Source: Phytopseudomonas punonensis (GTDB lineage Bacteria; Pseudomonadota; Gammaproteobacteria; Pseudomonadales; Pseudomonadaceae). Taken from it: 64,000 nucleotides of DNA. Location: assembly GCF_900142655.1 (NCBI RefSeq), contig NZ_FRBQ01000003.1, positions 1 through 64,000 of the forward strand. Direction: 5' to 3'. The translations under genes and the position numbers were made by a program. Every line of letters begins with the position of its first letter. Position 1 is the first letter of the stretch. A model generated the notes under the pieces. That model searched no databases. It had not been told where the DNA came from and saw only the letters and a list, made by a program, of their open reading frames with translations. Of this stretch, positions 26,618 to 36,976 are shown one piece after another.

Positions 26618-27667
26618 ATGTTCAAGACCCACTGGACCAACCATCTGGCAACGCCCCTGATCGGCGTGCTCGGCGCAGTGATCGCCACATTTATCGGCTG
26701 GCCACTGCCTTGGATGATCGGCTCGCTGGTCGCGGTGATCATCGTGCGCTGCGCCACGACCTTGCAGTTGCAGCCGTTGCCGGGCGGGCGCAAGTTCGGC
26801 CAGTGGATCATCGGTATCGGCATCGGCCTGCACTTCACACCGGCGTTGGTCGCGCAAATCGCCGGGCACATGCTGCCGATCATCATTGGCGCGCTGATCA
26901 CCGTGCTCAGCAGCATCGCTGGCGTGTGGTTTATGCGCCGTACCGGCGAAAGCATGGCCACAGCGTATTTTTCCAGCATGCCGGGTGGCTCGAGTGAAAT
27001 GGTCAACCTCGGTGCCCGCAACGGCGCCGAACTGACTCGCGTTGCGGCAGCGCAAAGCCTACGGGTGGTGGCCGTGGTGCTGCTGGTGCCGGCGGTGTTC
27101 AAGTTTCTGCTCGGCGATGGTGAGGTTCACCTGCACAGCGCGCATGCCGATTGGCCGTGGCTGGCGCTGATCATGCCGGTAGCCGCGGCAGCTGGCTGGT
27201 TGCTGCAGCGCTACCGCCAGCCCAACCCATGGCTATTCGGGCCGCTGCTGGTCAGCGCCGCCGCCAGCATTGGCTTCGACCTGAGCAGCACGCTGCCAGC
27301 CGGCGCCAGCCAGGTCGGCCAGTTGATGATCGGCAGCGCCCTGGGCTGCTTTTTCAACCGCGCGTTCTTCCGTTATGCCCCGTCATTTCTGGCCCGTACC
27401 CTGATCACCACCTTGGTGATGATGTTGGTGGCGTTCGTCGGTGCAGTGTCGATTGGCTGGGCAAGCGGGCTGGATATTCAGTCCCTGACCCTGGGCATGA
27501 TGCCCGGTGGTATTGCCGAGATGAGCCTGACGGCCGAGACCCTGCAGCTGGCTGTACCGCTGGTGACGGCGATGCAGGTGGTGCGGTTGTTTCTGGTGCT
27601 GTTCCTGGCCGAGCCGATCTTCCGGCGTTGGTTGCAGACGGATAGTCCGCAGTTGCGGCGGGCTTGA
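26618..27667 (+). CDS. AbrB-family integral membrane protein
   Basis: The product is 349 aa with about 10-11 predicted membrane helices in two repeats. Each repeat carries the family's PGG motif (SSMPGGSSEMVNLGA near residue 122 and LGMMPGGIAEMSLTAE near 290). The repeat with WPLPWMIGSL is typical of the AbrB/YbbP-like family named after a regulator of aidB in E. coli. The transport substrate is unproven. ATG 26618 has AAGGGGA upstream. The divergent GntR gene suggests an inducible substrate. Confidence 0.85.
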   Translation: MFKTHWTNHLATPLIGVLGAVIATFIGWPLPWMIGSLVAVIIVRCATTLQLQPLPGGRKFGQWIIGIGIGLHFTPALVAQIAGHMLPIIIGALITVLSSIAGVWFMRRTGESMATAYFSSMPGGSSEMVNLGARNGAELTRVAAAQSLRVVAVVLLVPAVFKFLLGDGEVHLHSAHADWPWLALIMPVAAAAGWLLQRYRQPNPWLFGPLLVSAAASIGFDLSSTLPAGASQVGQLMIGSALGCFFNRAFFRYAPSFLARTLITTLVMMLVAFVGAVSIGWASGLDIQSLTLGMMPGGIAEMSLTAETLQLAVPLVTAMQVVRLFLVLFLAEPIFRRWLQTDSPQLRRA

Positions 27668-27727
27668 GCGGTCTCGCCGTAATTCCATGGGGCGGTGGCC
27701 GAAGCCGCTGGTGAGCGGAATAATTTT

Positions 27728-27797
27728 GTAGGAGTGGCTTTAGCCACGAGCTGTTTATCAAGACAAACAAAGATCTCGCGGCTAAAGCCGCTCCCAC
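27728..27797. repeat. REP doublet, copy 2
   Basis: GTAGGAGTGGCTTTAGCCAC at 27728 is paired with the inverted GCGGCTAAAGCCGCTCCCAC ending at 27797. It is the same family as the doublets at 9639-9707 and 49955-50019. It sits in the gap between the convergent AbrB-type and olsA genes. Confidence 0.88.
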
Positions 27798-27875
27798 GCG
27801 GTCGCTGGGATTGCGCTTTTGTCTTGTCGCCCTTGCGCCGCGGAAAATGAGTTCCCAAAAGATCTTGAGCCGGCC

Positions 27876-28649
27876 CTAAGCCGCAGCCTGAGTTTCCTGC
27901 TGCTGCGCCCCATACAACGCTTCGCTAACCGCCGCCTGCGCACGGCGGGCCAGTTCGTTGCGGTTGCCCGAGTTGCTGGCAATCGGTTCGAGCAGTTGGA
28001 TTTCCACTTCGGCCACATCGCTGTTCATCAGCCGCAACAGGTGCGAAAGCATGTCGTCGTCGCCAATAAAGGGCGCCACGTTGCAGCGCTGGCCATCGCG
28101 CAGATAGCGAATGGCGACAGGCTGCAGGTCGATGCCGCTTTCGATGGCGCTGCTCAGCAGGCGGCCATGGAAGGTGCGCAGCGCGGCGCCGTCGCAGGTG
28201 GTGCCTTCGGGGAAGATCAGTAGGTGGCGGCCGCCGTTGAGGTGGCGGCCCAGTTGCTGATTGAGCAGGCCGCCGTCACCAGCGCCGCGGCGGATGAACA
28301 GGGTGCCCGCCTTGTGTGCCAGCCAGCCGGCCAGCGGCCAGGTGCGCACTTCAGCCTTGGACAGGAACGACAGCGGCGCGAGCATGCCGATCAGCGGAAT
28401 GTCCGTCCAGGAGATGTGATTGCTCAGCCACAGCATCGGCTTTTGCGGTACCTGCCCATGCACGCTGACGCGAAAGGGCAGCGCATTGCCGAGGCGAGCA
28501 AGAAACCAGCGAGTCAGGCGCTGGCGTAGGCCCAGCAAGTCGCGGCGAGTCAGGCGTTCGACCGGTACCAGAAAAGCTGCCAGCAGCGCACCGACGCCGA
28601 GCACTGCCACGAGGCGGGTCAGGCGCAGGTACAGACGCAGTTTATTCAT
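27876..28649 (-). CDS. olsA: Lyso-ornithine lipid O-acyltransferase OlsA (PlsC-like)
   Basis: This enzyme adds the ester-linked fatty acid to lyso-ornithine lipid, the second step of phosphate-free ornithine lipid synthesis at the inner membrane. The product is 257 aa with an N-terminal hydrophobic segment. The HX4D motif is in SNHISWTD near residue 76 and the FPEGTT motif near 147. It follows the olsB-type gene in the same direction (98-bp gap), the order known in P. aeruginosa. ATG 28649. Confidence 0.93.
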   Translation of the reverse strand: MNKLRLYLRLTRLVAVLGVGALLAAFLVPVERLTRRDLLGLRQRLTRWFLARLGNALPFRVSVHGQVPQKPMLWLSNHISWTDIPLIGMLAPLSFLSKAEVRTWPLAGWLAHKAGTLFIRRGAGDGGLLNQQLGRHLNGGRHLLIFPEGTTCDGAALRTFHGRLLSSAIESGIDLQPVAIRYLRDGQRCNVAPFIGDDDMLSHLLRLMNSDVAEVEIQLLEPIASNSGNRNELARRAQAAVSEALYGAQQQETQAAA

Positions 28650-28747
28650 GGGTTTTTCGGCCTGGACATAAGAGGATAGGGCGCTGAAACGGGCAGCGCC
28701 CGGCGAGGCATTTCTACCGCGCCGGGGAGCAGTGGGCAAGCGGCCGA

Positions 28748-29506
28748 TCAGACTGCCGCTTTGAAATGCTTGGCGTAGCGCGGGCACAGCTCGTCGCGCT
28801 TGAGCAGGATGAACACGTCGGCGACCTGGAAATCCTTGTCCCAACACGGCTCGCCGCACACCTTGGCGCCCAGGCGCATATAGGCCTTGAGCAGCGGCGG
28901 CATCTCGGCGATCACGTTGGCGGAAATCTCCAGCGCAGGCAGCGGTGTTTTCGGTTCGGCGCGCAGGTTTTCGGTGCATAGATGACGTTCGCGTAGGCGC
29001 TGCATGATCGCCTGGGCCTGGATGCCGCCGTCCTGCATGGGAATGCTGGCGCAGCCCATCAGGTAGCGGTAGCCGCCCTCGTTGAGCACTTCGGCCAGTT
29101 CGGCCCACAGCACGGCGATGGTGCCGCCGTTGCGGTAGGCGGCATCGACGCAGGTGCGGCCGATCTCCAGTACCGGGCCTTGCAGGTGGCGCAGGCCATG
29201 CAGGGCGAATTCCTCTTCGCTGTAGAAGCGCCCGAGACCAGCAGCGGCCTGGTGATCGAGCAGGCGTGTGGTGGCGACCAGCGCGCCGCTGTTCAGGTCA
29301 CGCACGCCGATGTGCTGGCAGTGCATGTCGTAGTCATCCATGTCCAGGCCCAGCTCGGCGCCTTGGAGCTTGGCATCGAATTCGGCGCTGAATACGCGAA
29401 AGCGCAGGGCCTGTGCCTCGCGCAGGGCGCGCGCGGTGGTCAGGCGCTCGGCCTGCAGGCGACGGGGAGTGCTGCTGCGCTCGGGTGCCATGGCGTTCTG
29501 GGTCAT
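28748..29506 (-). CDS. olsB: Ornithine N-acyltransferase OlsB
   Basis: This enzyme transfers a 3-hydroxyacyl chain from ACP to the alpha-amino group of ornithine, starting ornithine lipid synthesis. The product is 252 aa with a GNAT-type fold. Marks are [10 protein letters not shown] near residue 34, [15 protein letters not shown] near 53, ATTRLL near 78 and [19 protein letters not shown] near 115. It is first in the olsB-olsA pair. In P. aeruginosa these genes respond to phosphate limitation; I did not find a clear Pho box here. Confidence 0.94.
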   Translation of the reverse strand: MTQNAMAPERSSTPRRLQAERLTTARALREAQALRFRVFSAEFDAKLQGAELGLDMDDYDMHCQHIGVRDLNSGALVATTRLLDHQAAAGLGRFYSEEEFALHGLRHLQGPVLEIGRTCVDAAYRNGGTIAVLWAELAEVLNEGGYRYLMGCASIPMQDGGIQAQAIMQRLRERHLCTENLRAEPKTPLPALEISANVIAEMPPLLKAYMRLGAKVCGEPCWDKDFQVADVFILLKRDELCPRYAKHFKAAV

Positions 29507-29746
29507 GCCTTACCTCCGTTGCGGGTCGGGCAGCCTTGCTGCGCACGAACCGGAATTAGCCTGCAGACCTGAGCAAACTCAGGAAACAGGCTCAGGCTAG
29601 GCAGAGCGGGTGTCACGCCTGTGAAGGTTCGGTGATGCTTGTGTGACAGCCATATCAGGTGGCAACAGCACATCAATCCAGGGATGCAGCGTGCAGGCGC
29701 CTCTCTTACCATGTGCGCCTCTCAGCTTTTCGAGCGCGCGCACCCT

Positions 29747-30031
29747 ATGTTCTTCATCAGAAACCTCGGCTTGCCTTTCATTCTTATCGTTGGCGGTATG
29801 GTGGCCATGTTTGGGCTGGTGCTGCTCTCGCAGCAGGGCGGCGCGGCCACGGTCTGGGCGAAGGCTATCTCGCCCTGGATGATCCTGCTGCCGGCCTTCG
29901 GGGCGGCTTTGGCGGCAAGGCGCCTGGTGCAGATCTGGCAGTGGCGGCGCGGCACGTTGAACGGCGGTTGCCCGAGTTGCACTGGGGTGATGGTGCGGCG
30001 GCGGTGCCGCATGTGCGGGCATTACGACTGA
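29747..30031 (+). CDS. Small membrane protein with C-terminal zinc-ribbon-like motif
   Basis: The product is 94 aa. Two hydrophobic segments (LGLPFILIVGGMVAMFGLVLL near residues 7-27 and ISPWMILLPAFGAALAA near 42-58) are followed by a short cytosolic tail with C-x2-C and a second C-x2-C (GGCPSCTGVMVRRRCRMCGHYD), probably binding one zinc. ATG 29747 begins at MFFIRN; an in-frame ATG at 29711 would add 12 residues. Function is unknown. It precedes the diiron protein gene by about 80 bp. Confidence 0.7.
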   Translation: MFFIRNLGLPFILIVGGMVAMFGLVLLSQQGGAATVWAKAISPWMILLPAFGAALAARRLVQIWQWRRGTLNGGCPSCTGVMVRRRCRMCGHYD

Positions 30032-30113
30032 CCGCGCTTTCCCTGATCCACATCAGCTCGCGCCAGCTGCCCGCTCTCTAAGCTCTGCCACTTTGGCTGA
30101 CGAGTGTGCCGGT

Positions 30114-30899
30114 ATGCGCCGCGACCCCATCTTGCTGTTCGACAACGGCACCCACACCTGCATGATGTTCGACGACCTGGTCAGCGGCGAGGGCGTGCAG
30201 TCCAACCAGTTCCTGATCATCGACCACGATCAGTACCTGCTGCTCGACCCCGGCGGCGACCTGACCTACATGCCTTTGTCGATGGAGCTGTCCAAGCACA
30301 TTCCGCTGCAGGAGCTGACCTATATCTTCGCCTCGCATCAGGACCCGGACATCATCGCCTCGCTGGACAAGTGGCTGCTGCACACCAAAGCGCAGGTCAT
30401 CTGTTCCAAGCTGTGGGCGCGCTTTCTGCCGCACCTGACCGCCAACTACCTGGCCCTGAGCCGCGGCATCAACACCTATGACCGCATCATAGCGCTGCCT
30501 GACCGCGGCCAGTCGTTCGCCCTCGGGCGTTGCACCCTCAAGGCCGTGCCCGCGCACTTCCTGCATTCGGTGGGCAATTTCCAGCTCTATGACCCGCTGA
30601 GCAAGATCCTCTTTTCCGGCGATATGGGCGCCTCGATGCTCGATGACGCCGGCCCCGTCGAGGATTTCGCCGCCCACGTGCCGAGCATGCTCGGGTTTCA
30701 TCGTCGCTACATGGCCAGCAACAAGGCCTGCCGGCTGTGGGCAGGCATGGTGCGCGACATGGACGTGGAGATGATCGTGCCGCAGCATGGCCGGCCATTC
30801 GTGGGGCGGGAAATCATCAGCGCATTTCTGTACTGGATCGAGAACCTGGAATGCGGGCTCGATCTGCTCGGCCCCGAGGACTATCAGCTGCCGCGCTAA
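30114..30899 (+). CDS. MBL-fold diiron protein (ODP/FprA-like, oxygen-binding)
   Basis: The product is 261 aa. The metallo-beta-lactamase fold of the oxygen-binding diiron type is seen: ASHQDPDIIASL near residue 75 (the H-x-D-x-D ligand set, with Gln at the usual odd position), AHFLHSVGNF near 143, LFSGDMGAS near 165 and PQHGRPF near 222. Such proteins bind O2 or act as sensor or scavenging modules; no flavodoxin partner domain is attached. ATG 30114 is preferred over TTG 30093, with a weak ribosome site. Confidence 0.85.
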   Translation: MRRDPILLFDNGTHTCMMFDDLVSGEGVQSNQFLIIDHDQYLLLDPGGDLTYMPLSMELSKHIPLQELTYIFASHQDPDIIASLDKWLLHTKAQVICSKLWARFLPHLTANYLALSRGINTYDRIIALPDRGQSFALGRCTLKAVPAHFLHSVGNFQLYDPLSKILFSGDMGASMLDDAGPVEDFAAHVPSMLGFHRRYMASNKACRLWAGMVRDMDVEMIVPQHGRPFVGREIISAFLYWIENLECGLDLLGPEDYQLPR

Positions 30900-31013
30900 C
30901 TCCTGACAGGTGCCGCTCTTTGCAAGGCGCACGGCGCCGGCTATCTTGGCGCATCCCCGTTGTCGACGAGCCGCCATGCGCCGTTTTTCCCATCTTTTGT
31001 GTGTGAGCGACTG

Positions 31014-32171
31014 ATGCCTGGTCAGGTCTATCCCTGGCGCCAGGGTAATCAGTTCACCTTGCTAAACGACGGCCCGGCGTTTTTCCCGCGGATGATCGCC
31101 TGTATCGACGCCGCCCGTGAAACCGTCGAACTCGAACAGTATCTGGTGTGCAGCAGCGCCTGCACCGACGCGTTGCTGCGCGCGCTGTGCGAGGCGGCCG
31201 AGCGTGGCGTGGAGGTGCGCTGCCTGTTCGATGCCTTTGGTTGCCAGGCGCTCAGCGCAACCGATCGGCAGCGTATGCTCGATGCCGGCGTGCAACTGCG
31301 CTGGTACAACCCATTGCGCTGGCGGCGCGGGGTGCGCAACCTGTACCGCGATCACCGCAAATTGCTGGTGGTCGACAGCGAGGTCGCCTTTGTCGGCGGC
31401 ACAGGTTCTACCGATGATTTCTGGACGCCTGGCGAGCCCGAAAGCGCCTGGCATGAAGTGATGGTGGAAATTGCAGGGCCGCTGGTGGACGACTGGTTGC
31501 AACTGTTCGACCGCCAATGGCAGGCCAACAATTCGCGCTTCGCCTGGCGTCCGTATCTGACCCCGCATCGTCAGCCGTTGCCACACTTGCCAAAAGAAGG
31601 GCCAGGCTGGGGCCGGGTGGCCTATGCCGATGCCCGCCAGCACCGCGACATCCTGCAGTCGCTGGTGCGTGCGCTCAATGGCGCTCAGCATCGAGTGTGG
31701 CTGGCCACACCGTATTTTCTGCCCACCTGGCGGGTGCGCCGCGCCTTGCGCAAGGCGGCCGGGCGTGGCGTCGACGTGCGCCTGCTACTCAGCGGTCGGC
31801 ATACCGACAACCCGCCGGTGCGCTTTGCCGGGCAGCGTTACTACCCGCGGCTGCTCAAGGCCGGCGTGCGCATCTTCGAATTCCGCCCGCGTTTTCTGCA
31901 CCTGAAGATGGTGCTGGTCGATGACTGGACCAGCGTCGGTTCCTGCAACTTCGACCACTGGAACCTGCGCTTCAACCTCGATGCCAACGTCGAGACGCTG
32001 GACGCAGCCTTCACCGCGGCCGTGCAGCAGAGCTTCGAGACCGATTTCGCGCAGAGCCGCGAGGTGGATTTGCAGATGTGGCAGGCGCGGCCGTTCTGGA
32101 TGCGCGTGCGTCAGCGCGTATGGGGCTGGGCCGATCGCCTGATCGTCAATCTGCTCGATCGACGACGCTGA
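31014..32171 (+). CDS. Phospholipase-D-family cardiolipin synthase-like protein (ClsB type)
   Basis: The product is 385 aa. Two HKD motifs occur: YRDHRKLLVVDSEVAFVGG near residue 118 and FLHLKMVLVDDWTSVGSCN near 295, each followed by the GS-type turn. This matches the ClsB/YbhO class, which condenses phosphatidylglycerol or related lipids. No N-terminal membrane segments, as in ClsB. ATG 31014. The 3' end overlaps the tail of the convergent histidine kinase gene by 26 bp. Confidence 0.87.
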   Translation: MPGQVYPWRQGNQFTLLNDGPAFFPRMIACIDAARETVELEQYLVCSSACTDALLRALCEAAERGVEVRCLFDAFGCQALSATDRQRMLDAGVQLRWYNPLRWRRGVRNLYRDHRKLLVVDSEVAFVGGTGSTDDFWTPGEPESAWHEVMVEIAGPLVDDWLQLFDRQWQANNSRFAWRPYLTPHRQPLPHLPKEGPGWGRVAYADARQHRDILQSLVRALNGAQHRVWLATPYFLPTWRVRRALRKAAGRGVDVRLLLSGRHTDNPPVRFAGQRYYPRLLKAGVRIFEFRPRFLHLKMVLVDDWTSVGSCNFDHWNLRFNLDANVETLDAAFTAAVQQSFETDFAQSREVDLQMWQARPFWMRVRQRVWGWADRLIVNLLDRRR

Positions 32172-33459
32172 TCCGCCCCAGCACGCGCAGGTACAGGCGC
32201 ATGGTGGTGCCAACGCCTGGCGCCGTTTCCACCCGTACGTCACCGCCAGTGTGGTTGGCGAACTCGCGGGCCTGGGCCAGGCCGAGCCCGGTGCCTTTGC
32301 CGGCTTGCTTGGTGGTGAAAAACGGATCGAATACCTTGGTCGCGAGCTCCGCAGACATGCCCGGGCCATCGTCCTTGACGCTTAGCACCAGGTAGTTGCC
32401 GTCACTCAACTGCGCGTCACCAGCGAGCTGTTCCAGGTGCGTGCTGATCAGCACCTGGCCACGGCCCTGCATGGCGTCACGGGCGTTGCTGAGCAGATTG
32501 AGCACCACGGCCTGCAGCTGCACTTCGTCGCACATCACGCCCACGTCTCGGGCCGCAAGGTCGAAGCTCAGGTTGATGTCGCTACCCAAGGTGCCGGCCA
32601 GCAGCTCGCGGGCTCCATCGAGACGCTCACTGATGTCGATGCACGCCAGTTCTGGGCCGTCCTGGCGGACGTTGGCGAGCAGCTGGCGAATCAGCTTGCC
32701 GCCTTGCTCCACGGCCTGCAGACCGGTCTGCGCGAAACGCTTCACGTCGGCTGGCCTGCGTGAGCGCAGCTGAGCCATTTGCAGGCTGCTGCTAAGCACC
32801 TGCAGCAGGTTGTTGACGTCGTGGGCGATGCTCGCGGTCAGCATGCCCAGCGATGACACGCGGCGGGCATGGCGCAGTGATTCTTCGGCCTCGCGGTGGC
32901 GCGCCTGGGCCTGCTCCAGCTCATCGAGCAGCTCACTGGCGTGGCGCTCGCGCTGCAACTCCAGCAGGCGCAGTTGCAGCAGCGCCGCCGTCTGCCTGGC
33001 CAGCGCCTGCAACGCCTGGCGTTGCGGCTCGGCGAGAGCCCGTGGGCGCGTGTCGATCACGCACACGGTGCCCAGCGGGTGACCCGAGTCAGTGCGAATC
33101 GGGGCGCCGGCATAAAAGCGGATGTGCGGCTCGCCGAGCACCAGGACGCTGTGCTGAAAGCGCGGATCCTCGAGGGCATTCTCGACCACCAGTATGTCGT
33201 CGGGCTCGAGAATCGCATGGGCGCAGAACGCCAGGTCGCGATGGGTTTCGCGAACATCCAGGCCGACACACGCCTTGAACCATTGCCGTTCCCGATCGAC
33301 CAGCGAAACCAGCGCAATCGGCGTATCGCACAGGGTGGTCGCCAACAGCACGACATCATCGAAACCCTGCTCGGGAGCTGAGTCGAGAATGTCGAGGTGT
33401 TCGAGCGAGAGCACGCGCTCTTCTTCGTCGTCAGGAAACGGAGCAGGGCGATGGGGCAT
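32146..33459 (-). CDS. GAF-domain sensor histidine kinase
   Basis: The product is 437 aa with no membrane helix, so it is cytosolic. An N-terminal GAF domain (about residues 25-165, DLAFCAHAILEPDDILVVEN) is followed by a short coiled coil. The phosphoacceptor H-box is SIAHDVNNLLQVLSSSLQM near residue 228. The ATPase domain has the N-box NLLSNARDAM, DDGPGMS and GKGTGLGL. It has no receiver domain, so an external response regulator is needed; none lies adjacent. ATG 33459 is tentative, as the ribosome site is poor and an earlier ATG at 33489 is possible. Confidence 0.87.
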   Translation of the reverse strand: MPHRPAPFPDDEEERVLSLEHLDILDSAPEQGFDDVVLLATTLCDTPIALVSLVDRERQWFKACVGLDVRETHRDLAFCAHAILEPDDILVVENALEDPRFQHSVLVLGEPHIRFYAGAPIRTDSGHPLGTVCVIDTRPRALAEPQRQALQALARQTAALLQLRLLELQRERHASELLDELEQAQARHREAEESLRHARRVSSLGMLTASIAHDVNNLLQVLSSSLQMAQLRSRRPADVKRFAQTGLQAVEQGGKLIRQLLANVRQDGPELACIDISERLDGARELLAGTLGSDINLSFDLAARDVGVMCDEVQLQAVVLNLLSNARDAMQGRGQVLISTHLEQLAGDAQLSDGNYLVLSVKDDGPGMSAELATKVFDPFFTTKQAGKGTGLGLAQAREFANHTGGDVRVETAPGVGTTMRLYLRVLGRISVVDRAD

Positions 33460-33659
33460 CAGGAGGTACCGCAGAAGGAGTGGCGGCATGATGCGCTGCG
33501 CACTTATGGGAGGCAAGGCCGTTTGGTAAGCGCAGTCCGACCGTTTTGTAACGGCACGGGCGGCTCGGTAAATGGTTGAACCAGCTTTTCTCCGCCTCGG
33601 TCACAACCTGCAGATGGCCTTGCAAGGCCGCGAATAGCGTTAGCCGATGAGGAAACCCC

Positions 33660-34097
33660 ATGCAGATTTTTGAAGCGTTGCGAGAAAGCCATGATCGTCA
33701 GCGGGCGATGGCCGAGGCGCTGGTCGCCACCACCGGCGATTCGCCCGAGCGTGCCCAGTATTACCAGGAACTGAAGGACGAGTTGCTGGCTCATGCGCGG
33801 GCCGAGGAGCGGTTTTTCTACTCGCCGCTGATGAAGCACGATGCCGGCGTCGACTTGTCTCGCCATGGTGTGGCCGAGCATCACGAGATGGACGAATTGC
33901 TGGAAACCCTGGAAGAAACCGACCCTTCCAGCCCGTCGTGGATCGCCACGGCTCGCAAGCTCAAGGACAAGATATTCCACCACCTTGAGGATGAGGAACA
34001 CACCTTCTTCCAGCAGGCCGGCAAGATGCTCACCGACCAGCAGAAGACCAGCCTCGCCAGCCAGTACGTCAAGGATTACGAAGAAGCCCTGGCGTGA
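33660..34097 (+). CDS. Hemerythrin HHE-domain protein
   Basis: The product is 145 aa, a single four-helix HHE domain. Its iron ligands are visible as ESHDRQR at the start, LLAHARAEERFFY (His-x3-Glu), AEHHEMDELL near residue 72 and IFHHLEDEEHTFF near 105. Such proteins bind O2, iron or NO in the cytosol. It is divergent from the GAF kinase gene across 200 bp and convergent with the PAS kinase gene. ATG 33660. Confidence 0.9.
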   Translation: MQIFEALRESHDRQRAMAEALVATTGDSPERAQYYQELKDELLAHARAEERFFYSPLMKHDAGVDLSRHGVAEHHEMDELLETLEETDPSSPSWIATARKLKDKIFHHLEDEEHTFFQQAGKMLTDQQKTSLASQYVKDYEEALA

Positions 34098-34104
34098 TCC
34101 TACC

Positions 34105-34129
34105 GACCCGCCGCGTTGTGTGGCGGGTC
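34105..34129. terminator. Hairpin between hemerythrin and PAS-kinase genes
   Basis: GACCCGCC (34105-34112) and GGCGGGTC (34122-34129) form an 8-bp stem with a 9-base loop just after the hemerythrin stop, reaching into the stop of the convergent kinase gene. It lacks a T-run on either side and could work in both directions. Confidence 0.5.
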
Positions 34130-36974
34130 AGTCGGCGAGCAGTTCGCGCACCCTTGATGCCAGAGCATCGAGGCCAAAGGGTTTGGTCAGCACCGCGATG
34201 CCGGGCGCCAGTTGGCCGTCGGTGAGCAGCGAGTTTTCTGCGTAACCGGTGATCAGCAGTACCGGCATAGCCCTCCTGACCAACAGCCCGGCGTCGGCCA
34301 TCTGGCGGCCGTTCATGCCGCCGGGCAGACCGACATCGCTGATCAGCAGGTCTATGGTGACATCCGACTGCAACAGCGCGAGGCCAGCAGCACTGTCACT
34401 GGCCTCGATGACATTCAAGCCAAGCTCCTCCAGAACATCGGTGACCAGCAGGCGAATGGTCGGCTCGTCGTCGACCACCAGCACCGTCTTGCCTTGTCGT
34501 TGGGGCACGGGCTCCAGGCCTGTTGCAGCGCCTGGTGCGGTATCGGCTTCCGGCACGCCCGCGTGGCGGGGCAGGTACAGCGTCACCGTCGTGCCTTCAC
34601 CGACCACCGAGACGATGCGCATCTGCCCGCCCGACTGCTTGGCGAAGCCATAAGCCATCGACAGCCCCAGGCCGGTGCCTTCGCCAATCGGCTTGGTGGT
34701 GAAGAAGGGCTCCACCGCGCGTGCGACGATCTGCGGCGGCATGCCGACGCCATCGTCGCTTACCGCCAGGCTCAGGTACTCGCCTTCGGGCAGGTTGAGC
34801 GTCATACCACGGGCGGCATCGATCCACAGGTTCTGGGTGCAGGCCTTGATCACGCCGCCGCCTGGCATGGCGTCACGGGCGTTGATGCACAGGTTGAGTA
34901 GGGTGTTTTCAAGCTGCGAGGCATCCACCAGCGCCGTCCACAGGTTGGCCTGCAGGTCGCTTTCCAGGCGGATGCCAGGGCCGACGGTGCGCTGGATCAT
35001 TTCCAGCATGCCGGCGATCAGCCCGTTGGCGTCGGTGGGCTTGGGCAGCAGCGTCTGTCGGCGCGAGAAGGCCAGCAAGCGATGGGTCAGCGATGCGGCG
35101 CGGCGGGCTGCGGTTTCCGCGGAACTCATGTACTTGCTCAGTTCGTGGAAGCGCCCCTGCTCGATGCGCAGGTGCATCAACTCCAGGGAGCCGGAGATGC
35201 CGGCGAGCAGGTTATTGAAGTCATGGGCCAGGCCGCCGGTGAGCTGGCCGATGGCTTCCATCTTCTGTGACTGGCGCAGGGATTCTTCGGCCATGTGCTG
35301 GGCGGTGACGTCGCGGCCGACGAAGTGGAACACCCGGCCTGCCGAGTCCGGTGCGGCGTTCCACAGGAACGAGCGCGTTTCACCGCTCTTGCTGCGCAAG
35401 CGGCTGGTGAAGCCACTGACTTTTTCGCCCTTGGCGAGGCGCTCCATGAGGCCCAGTACATCGGCCCAGTCATCTTCGACCACCAGATCGAGGAACGGGG
35501 TTTTCAGCAAGTGCTCGCTATCCCAGCCCAGCAGCTGCGTCCAGGCCGGGTTGATGGTCTTGAAGTAACCGTCGATACCGGCTGAGCCCATCAGGTCGTT
35601 GGTGCTTTCCCACAGGCGGTCGCGCTCGGCGGTGCGCTTGCGTAGTTCGGCGCGGTTGAGCTTTTCGCGGGTGATATCGCGCGCCGAGCAGTAGGTCTTG
35701 CGGCCATCGGGCACGGCTACCCAGGACAGCCAGCGCCATTCGCCGTTCTTGCAGCGAAAGCGATGTTCCAGCCCCAGCGCCGGTTCGCCGGCCTGCTTGA
35801 AGTTCTGCCACACGTTGTGGGTACCGGCTTTGTCCTTGGGGTGCACGAAGTCGAGAAAGTGAGTGTTGGCCAGCTCTTCCTCGGACCAGCCAAGGGTCAC
35901 CTGCCAGGCCGGATTGGTCGATTCGAAGTAACCCTCGTGGTTGAGCACGCCGAGCAGGTCCGGAGTGATCTGCCAGGTGCGCCCGCGCTCGAAGGTCTGG
36001 GCGATGACCTTCTGTTCGAGTTCGGCATTGAGCGCCATGACCCGCGCGATGGCACGGTCGCGTTCACCTTCGATGGCGCGGCGGTCTTCGACGTTGATCA
36101 GCACGCCAGGAAAGCTCAGGCCAGTGCCATCGGCTGCCAGTTCGACGCGGCCGTTGGCCTCCAGCCAGTAGTAGCGGCCATCGGCACGGCGCACGCGGTA
36201 CTGGTGCGCATACGGGCCACCACGGGAGATCACATCGTTGATGGCCGCGTGCAGGCTGTCGATATCTTCGGGGTGAACCGTCGCCACCACTTGTTGCAGG
36301 CTGAGGCCTTCGCGGCCCAGGGCTGGGTCGAGGCCGAAGTTGCGGGCGAAGGCTTCATCGACCGTGAAGCGGTTGGTCGGTAGGTCCCAAAACCAGGTAC
36401 CGATGATCGCGCCTGCCGCCAGCGCCAGTTGCACCCGTTCGGCGTTGGCGATGGCCGGCTGCTGAATGGTGACCAGCTGGGTGGTTTCGATGGCCACGTT
36501 GAGGAAGCCGGCGACCGCCCCGCTGGCGTCGGTCAGCGGGCTGTAAGAGAAGGTCCAGTAGGTGTCTTCGGGGTAGCCATTGCGGGTGGTCAGCAGGTGC
36601 ATGTTCTGCTGGTGCACGGGGTTGCCCGCTAATACCTGGTCGACCATCGGGCCGACGGTTGGCCAGACGTCGAGCCAGACTTCTTCGATGGGACGTCCTA
36701 TCGCACCGGGGTGGCGTTCACCGAGCAATGCGATGTAGGCATCGTTGTAGATCAGCGTTCGCTCAGGCCCCCAGGTCGCGCACATGGCGAAACTGCTGGT
36801 GCGCATGATCGCCCAGGTGGTGCGCAGTTCGACCGGCCAGCTTTGCTGAGCGCCGAGCGCGGTCGTGGCCCAGTCGAAATCGTCGAGGATGAATGACACG
36901 GGGAGACCTTGCGCTGGCGATGCGAGTGAGGTGGCAAGTGTGCCATCAGTGGGCACGGCAGACCCAGAAAACAT
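34128..36974 (-). CDS. Multi-PAS hybrid histidine kinase
   Basis: The product is 948 aa, without membrane segments. PAS-like blocks lie at about residues 45-165, 185-305, 345-460 and 470-590. The H-box [19 protein letters not shown] lies near residue 602, the ATPase ([32 protein letters not shown]) follows, and a C-terminal receiver spans about 830-945 ([24 protein letters not shown] with the phospho-Asp). The output is not obvious. It is divergent from the LOV kinase with shared intergenic palindromes and has the same kinase class, so the two may act in one network. ATG 36974. Confidence 0.9.
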   Translation of the reverse strand: MFSGSAVPTDGTLATSLASPAQGLPVSFILDDFDWATTALGAQQSWPVELRTTWAIMRTSSFAMCATWGPERTLIYNDAYIALLGERHPGAIGRPIEEVWLDVWPTVGPMVDQVLAGNPVHQQNMHLLTTRNGYPEDTYWTFSYSPLTDASGAVAGFLNVAIETTQLVTIQQPAIANAERVQLALAAGAIIGTWFWDLPTNRFTVDEAFARNFGLDPALGREGLSLQQVVATVHPEDIDSLHAAINDVISRGGPYAHQYRVRRADGRYYWLEANGRVELAADGTGLSFPGVLINVEDRRAIEGERDRAIARVMALNAELEQKVIAQTFERGRTWQITPDLLGVLNHEGYFESTNPAWQVTLGWSEEELANTHFLDFVHPKDKAGTHNVWQNFKQAGEPALGLEHRFRCKNGEWRWLSWVAVPDGRKTYCSARDITREKLNRAELRKRTAERDRLWESTNDLMGSAGIDGYFKTINPAWTQLLGWDSEHLLKTPFLDLVVEDDWADVLGLMERLAKGEKVSGFTSRLRSKSGETRSFLWNAAPDSAGRVFHFVGRDVTAQHMAEESLRQSQKMEAIGQLTGGLAHDFNNLLAGISGSLELMHLRIEQGRFHELSKYMSSAETAARRAASLTHRLLAFSRRQTLLPKPTDANGLIAGMLEMIQRTVGPGIRLESDLQANLWTALVDASQLENTLLNLCINARDAMPGGGVIKACTQNLWIDAARGMTLNLPEGEYLSLAVSDDGVGMPPQIVARAVEPFFTTKPIGEGTGLGLSMAYGFAKQSGGQMRIVSVVGEGTTVTLYLPRHAGVPEADTAPGAATGLEPVPQRQGKTVLVVDDEPTIRLLVTDVLEELGLNVIEASDSAAGLALLQSDVTIDLLISDVGLPGGMNGRQMADAGLLVRRAMPVLLITGYAENSLLTDGQLAPGIAVLTKPFGLDALASRVRELLAD

Positions 36975-36976
36975 TT

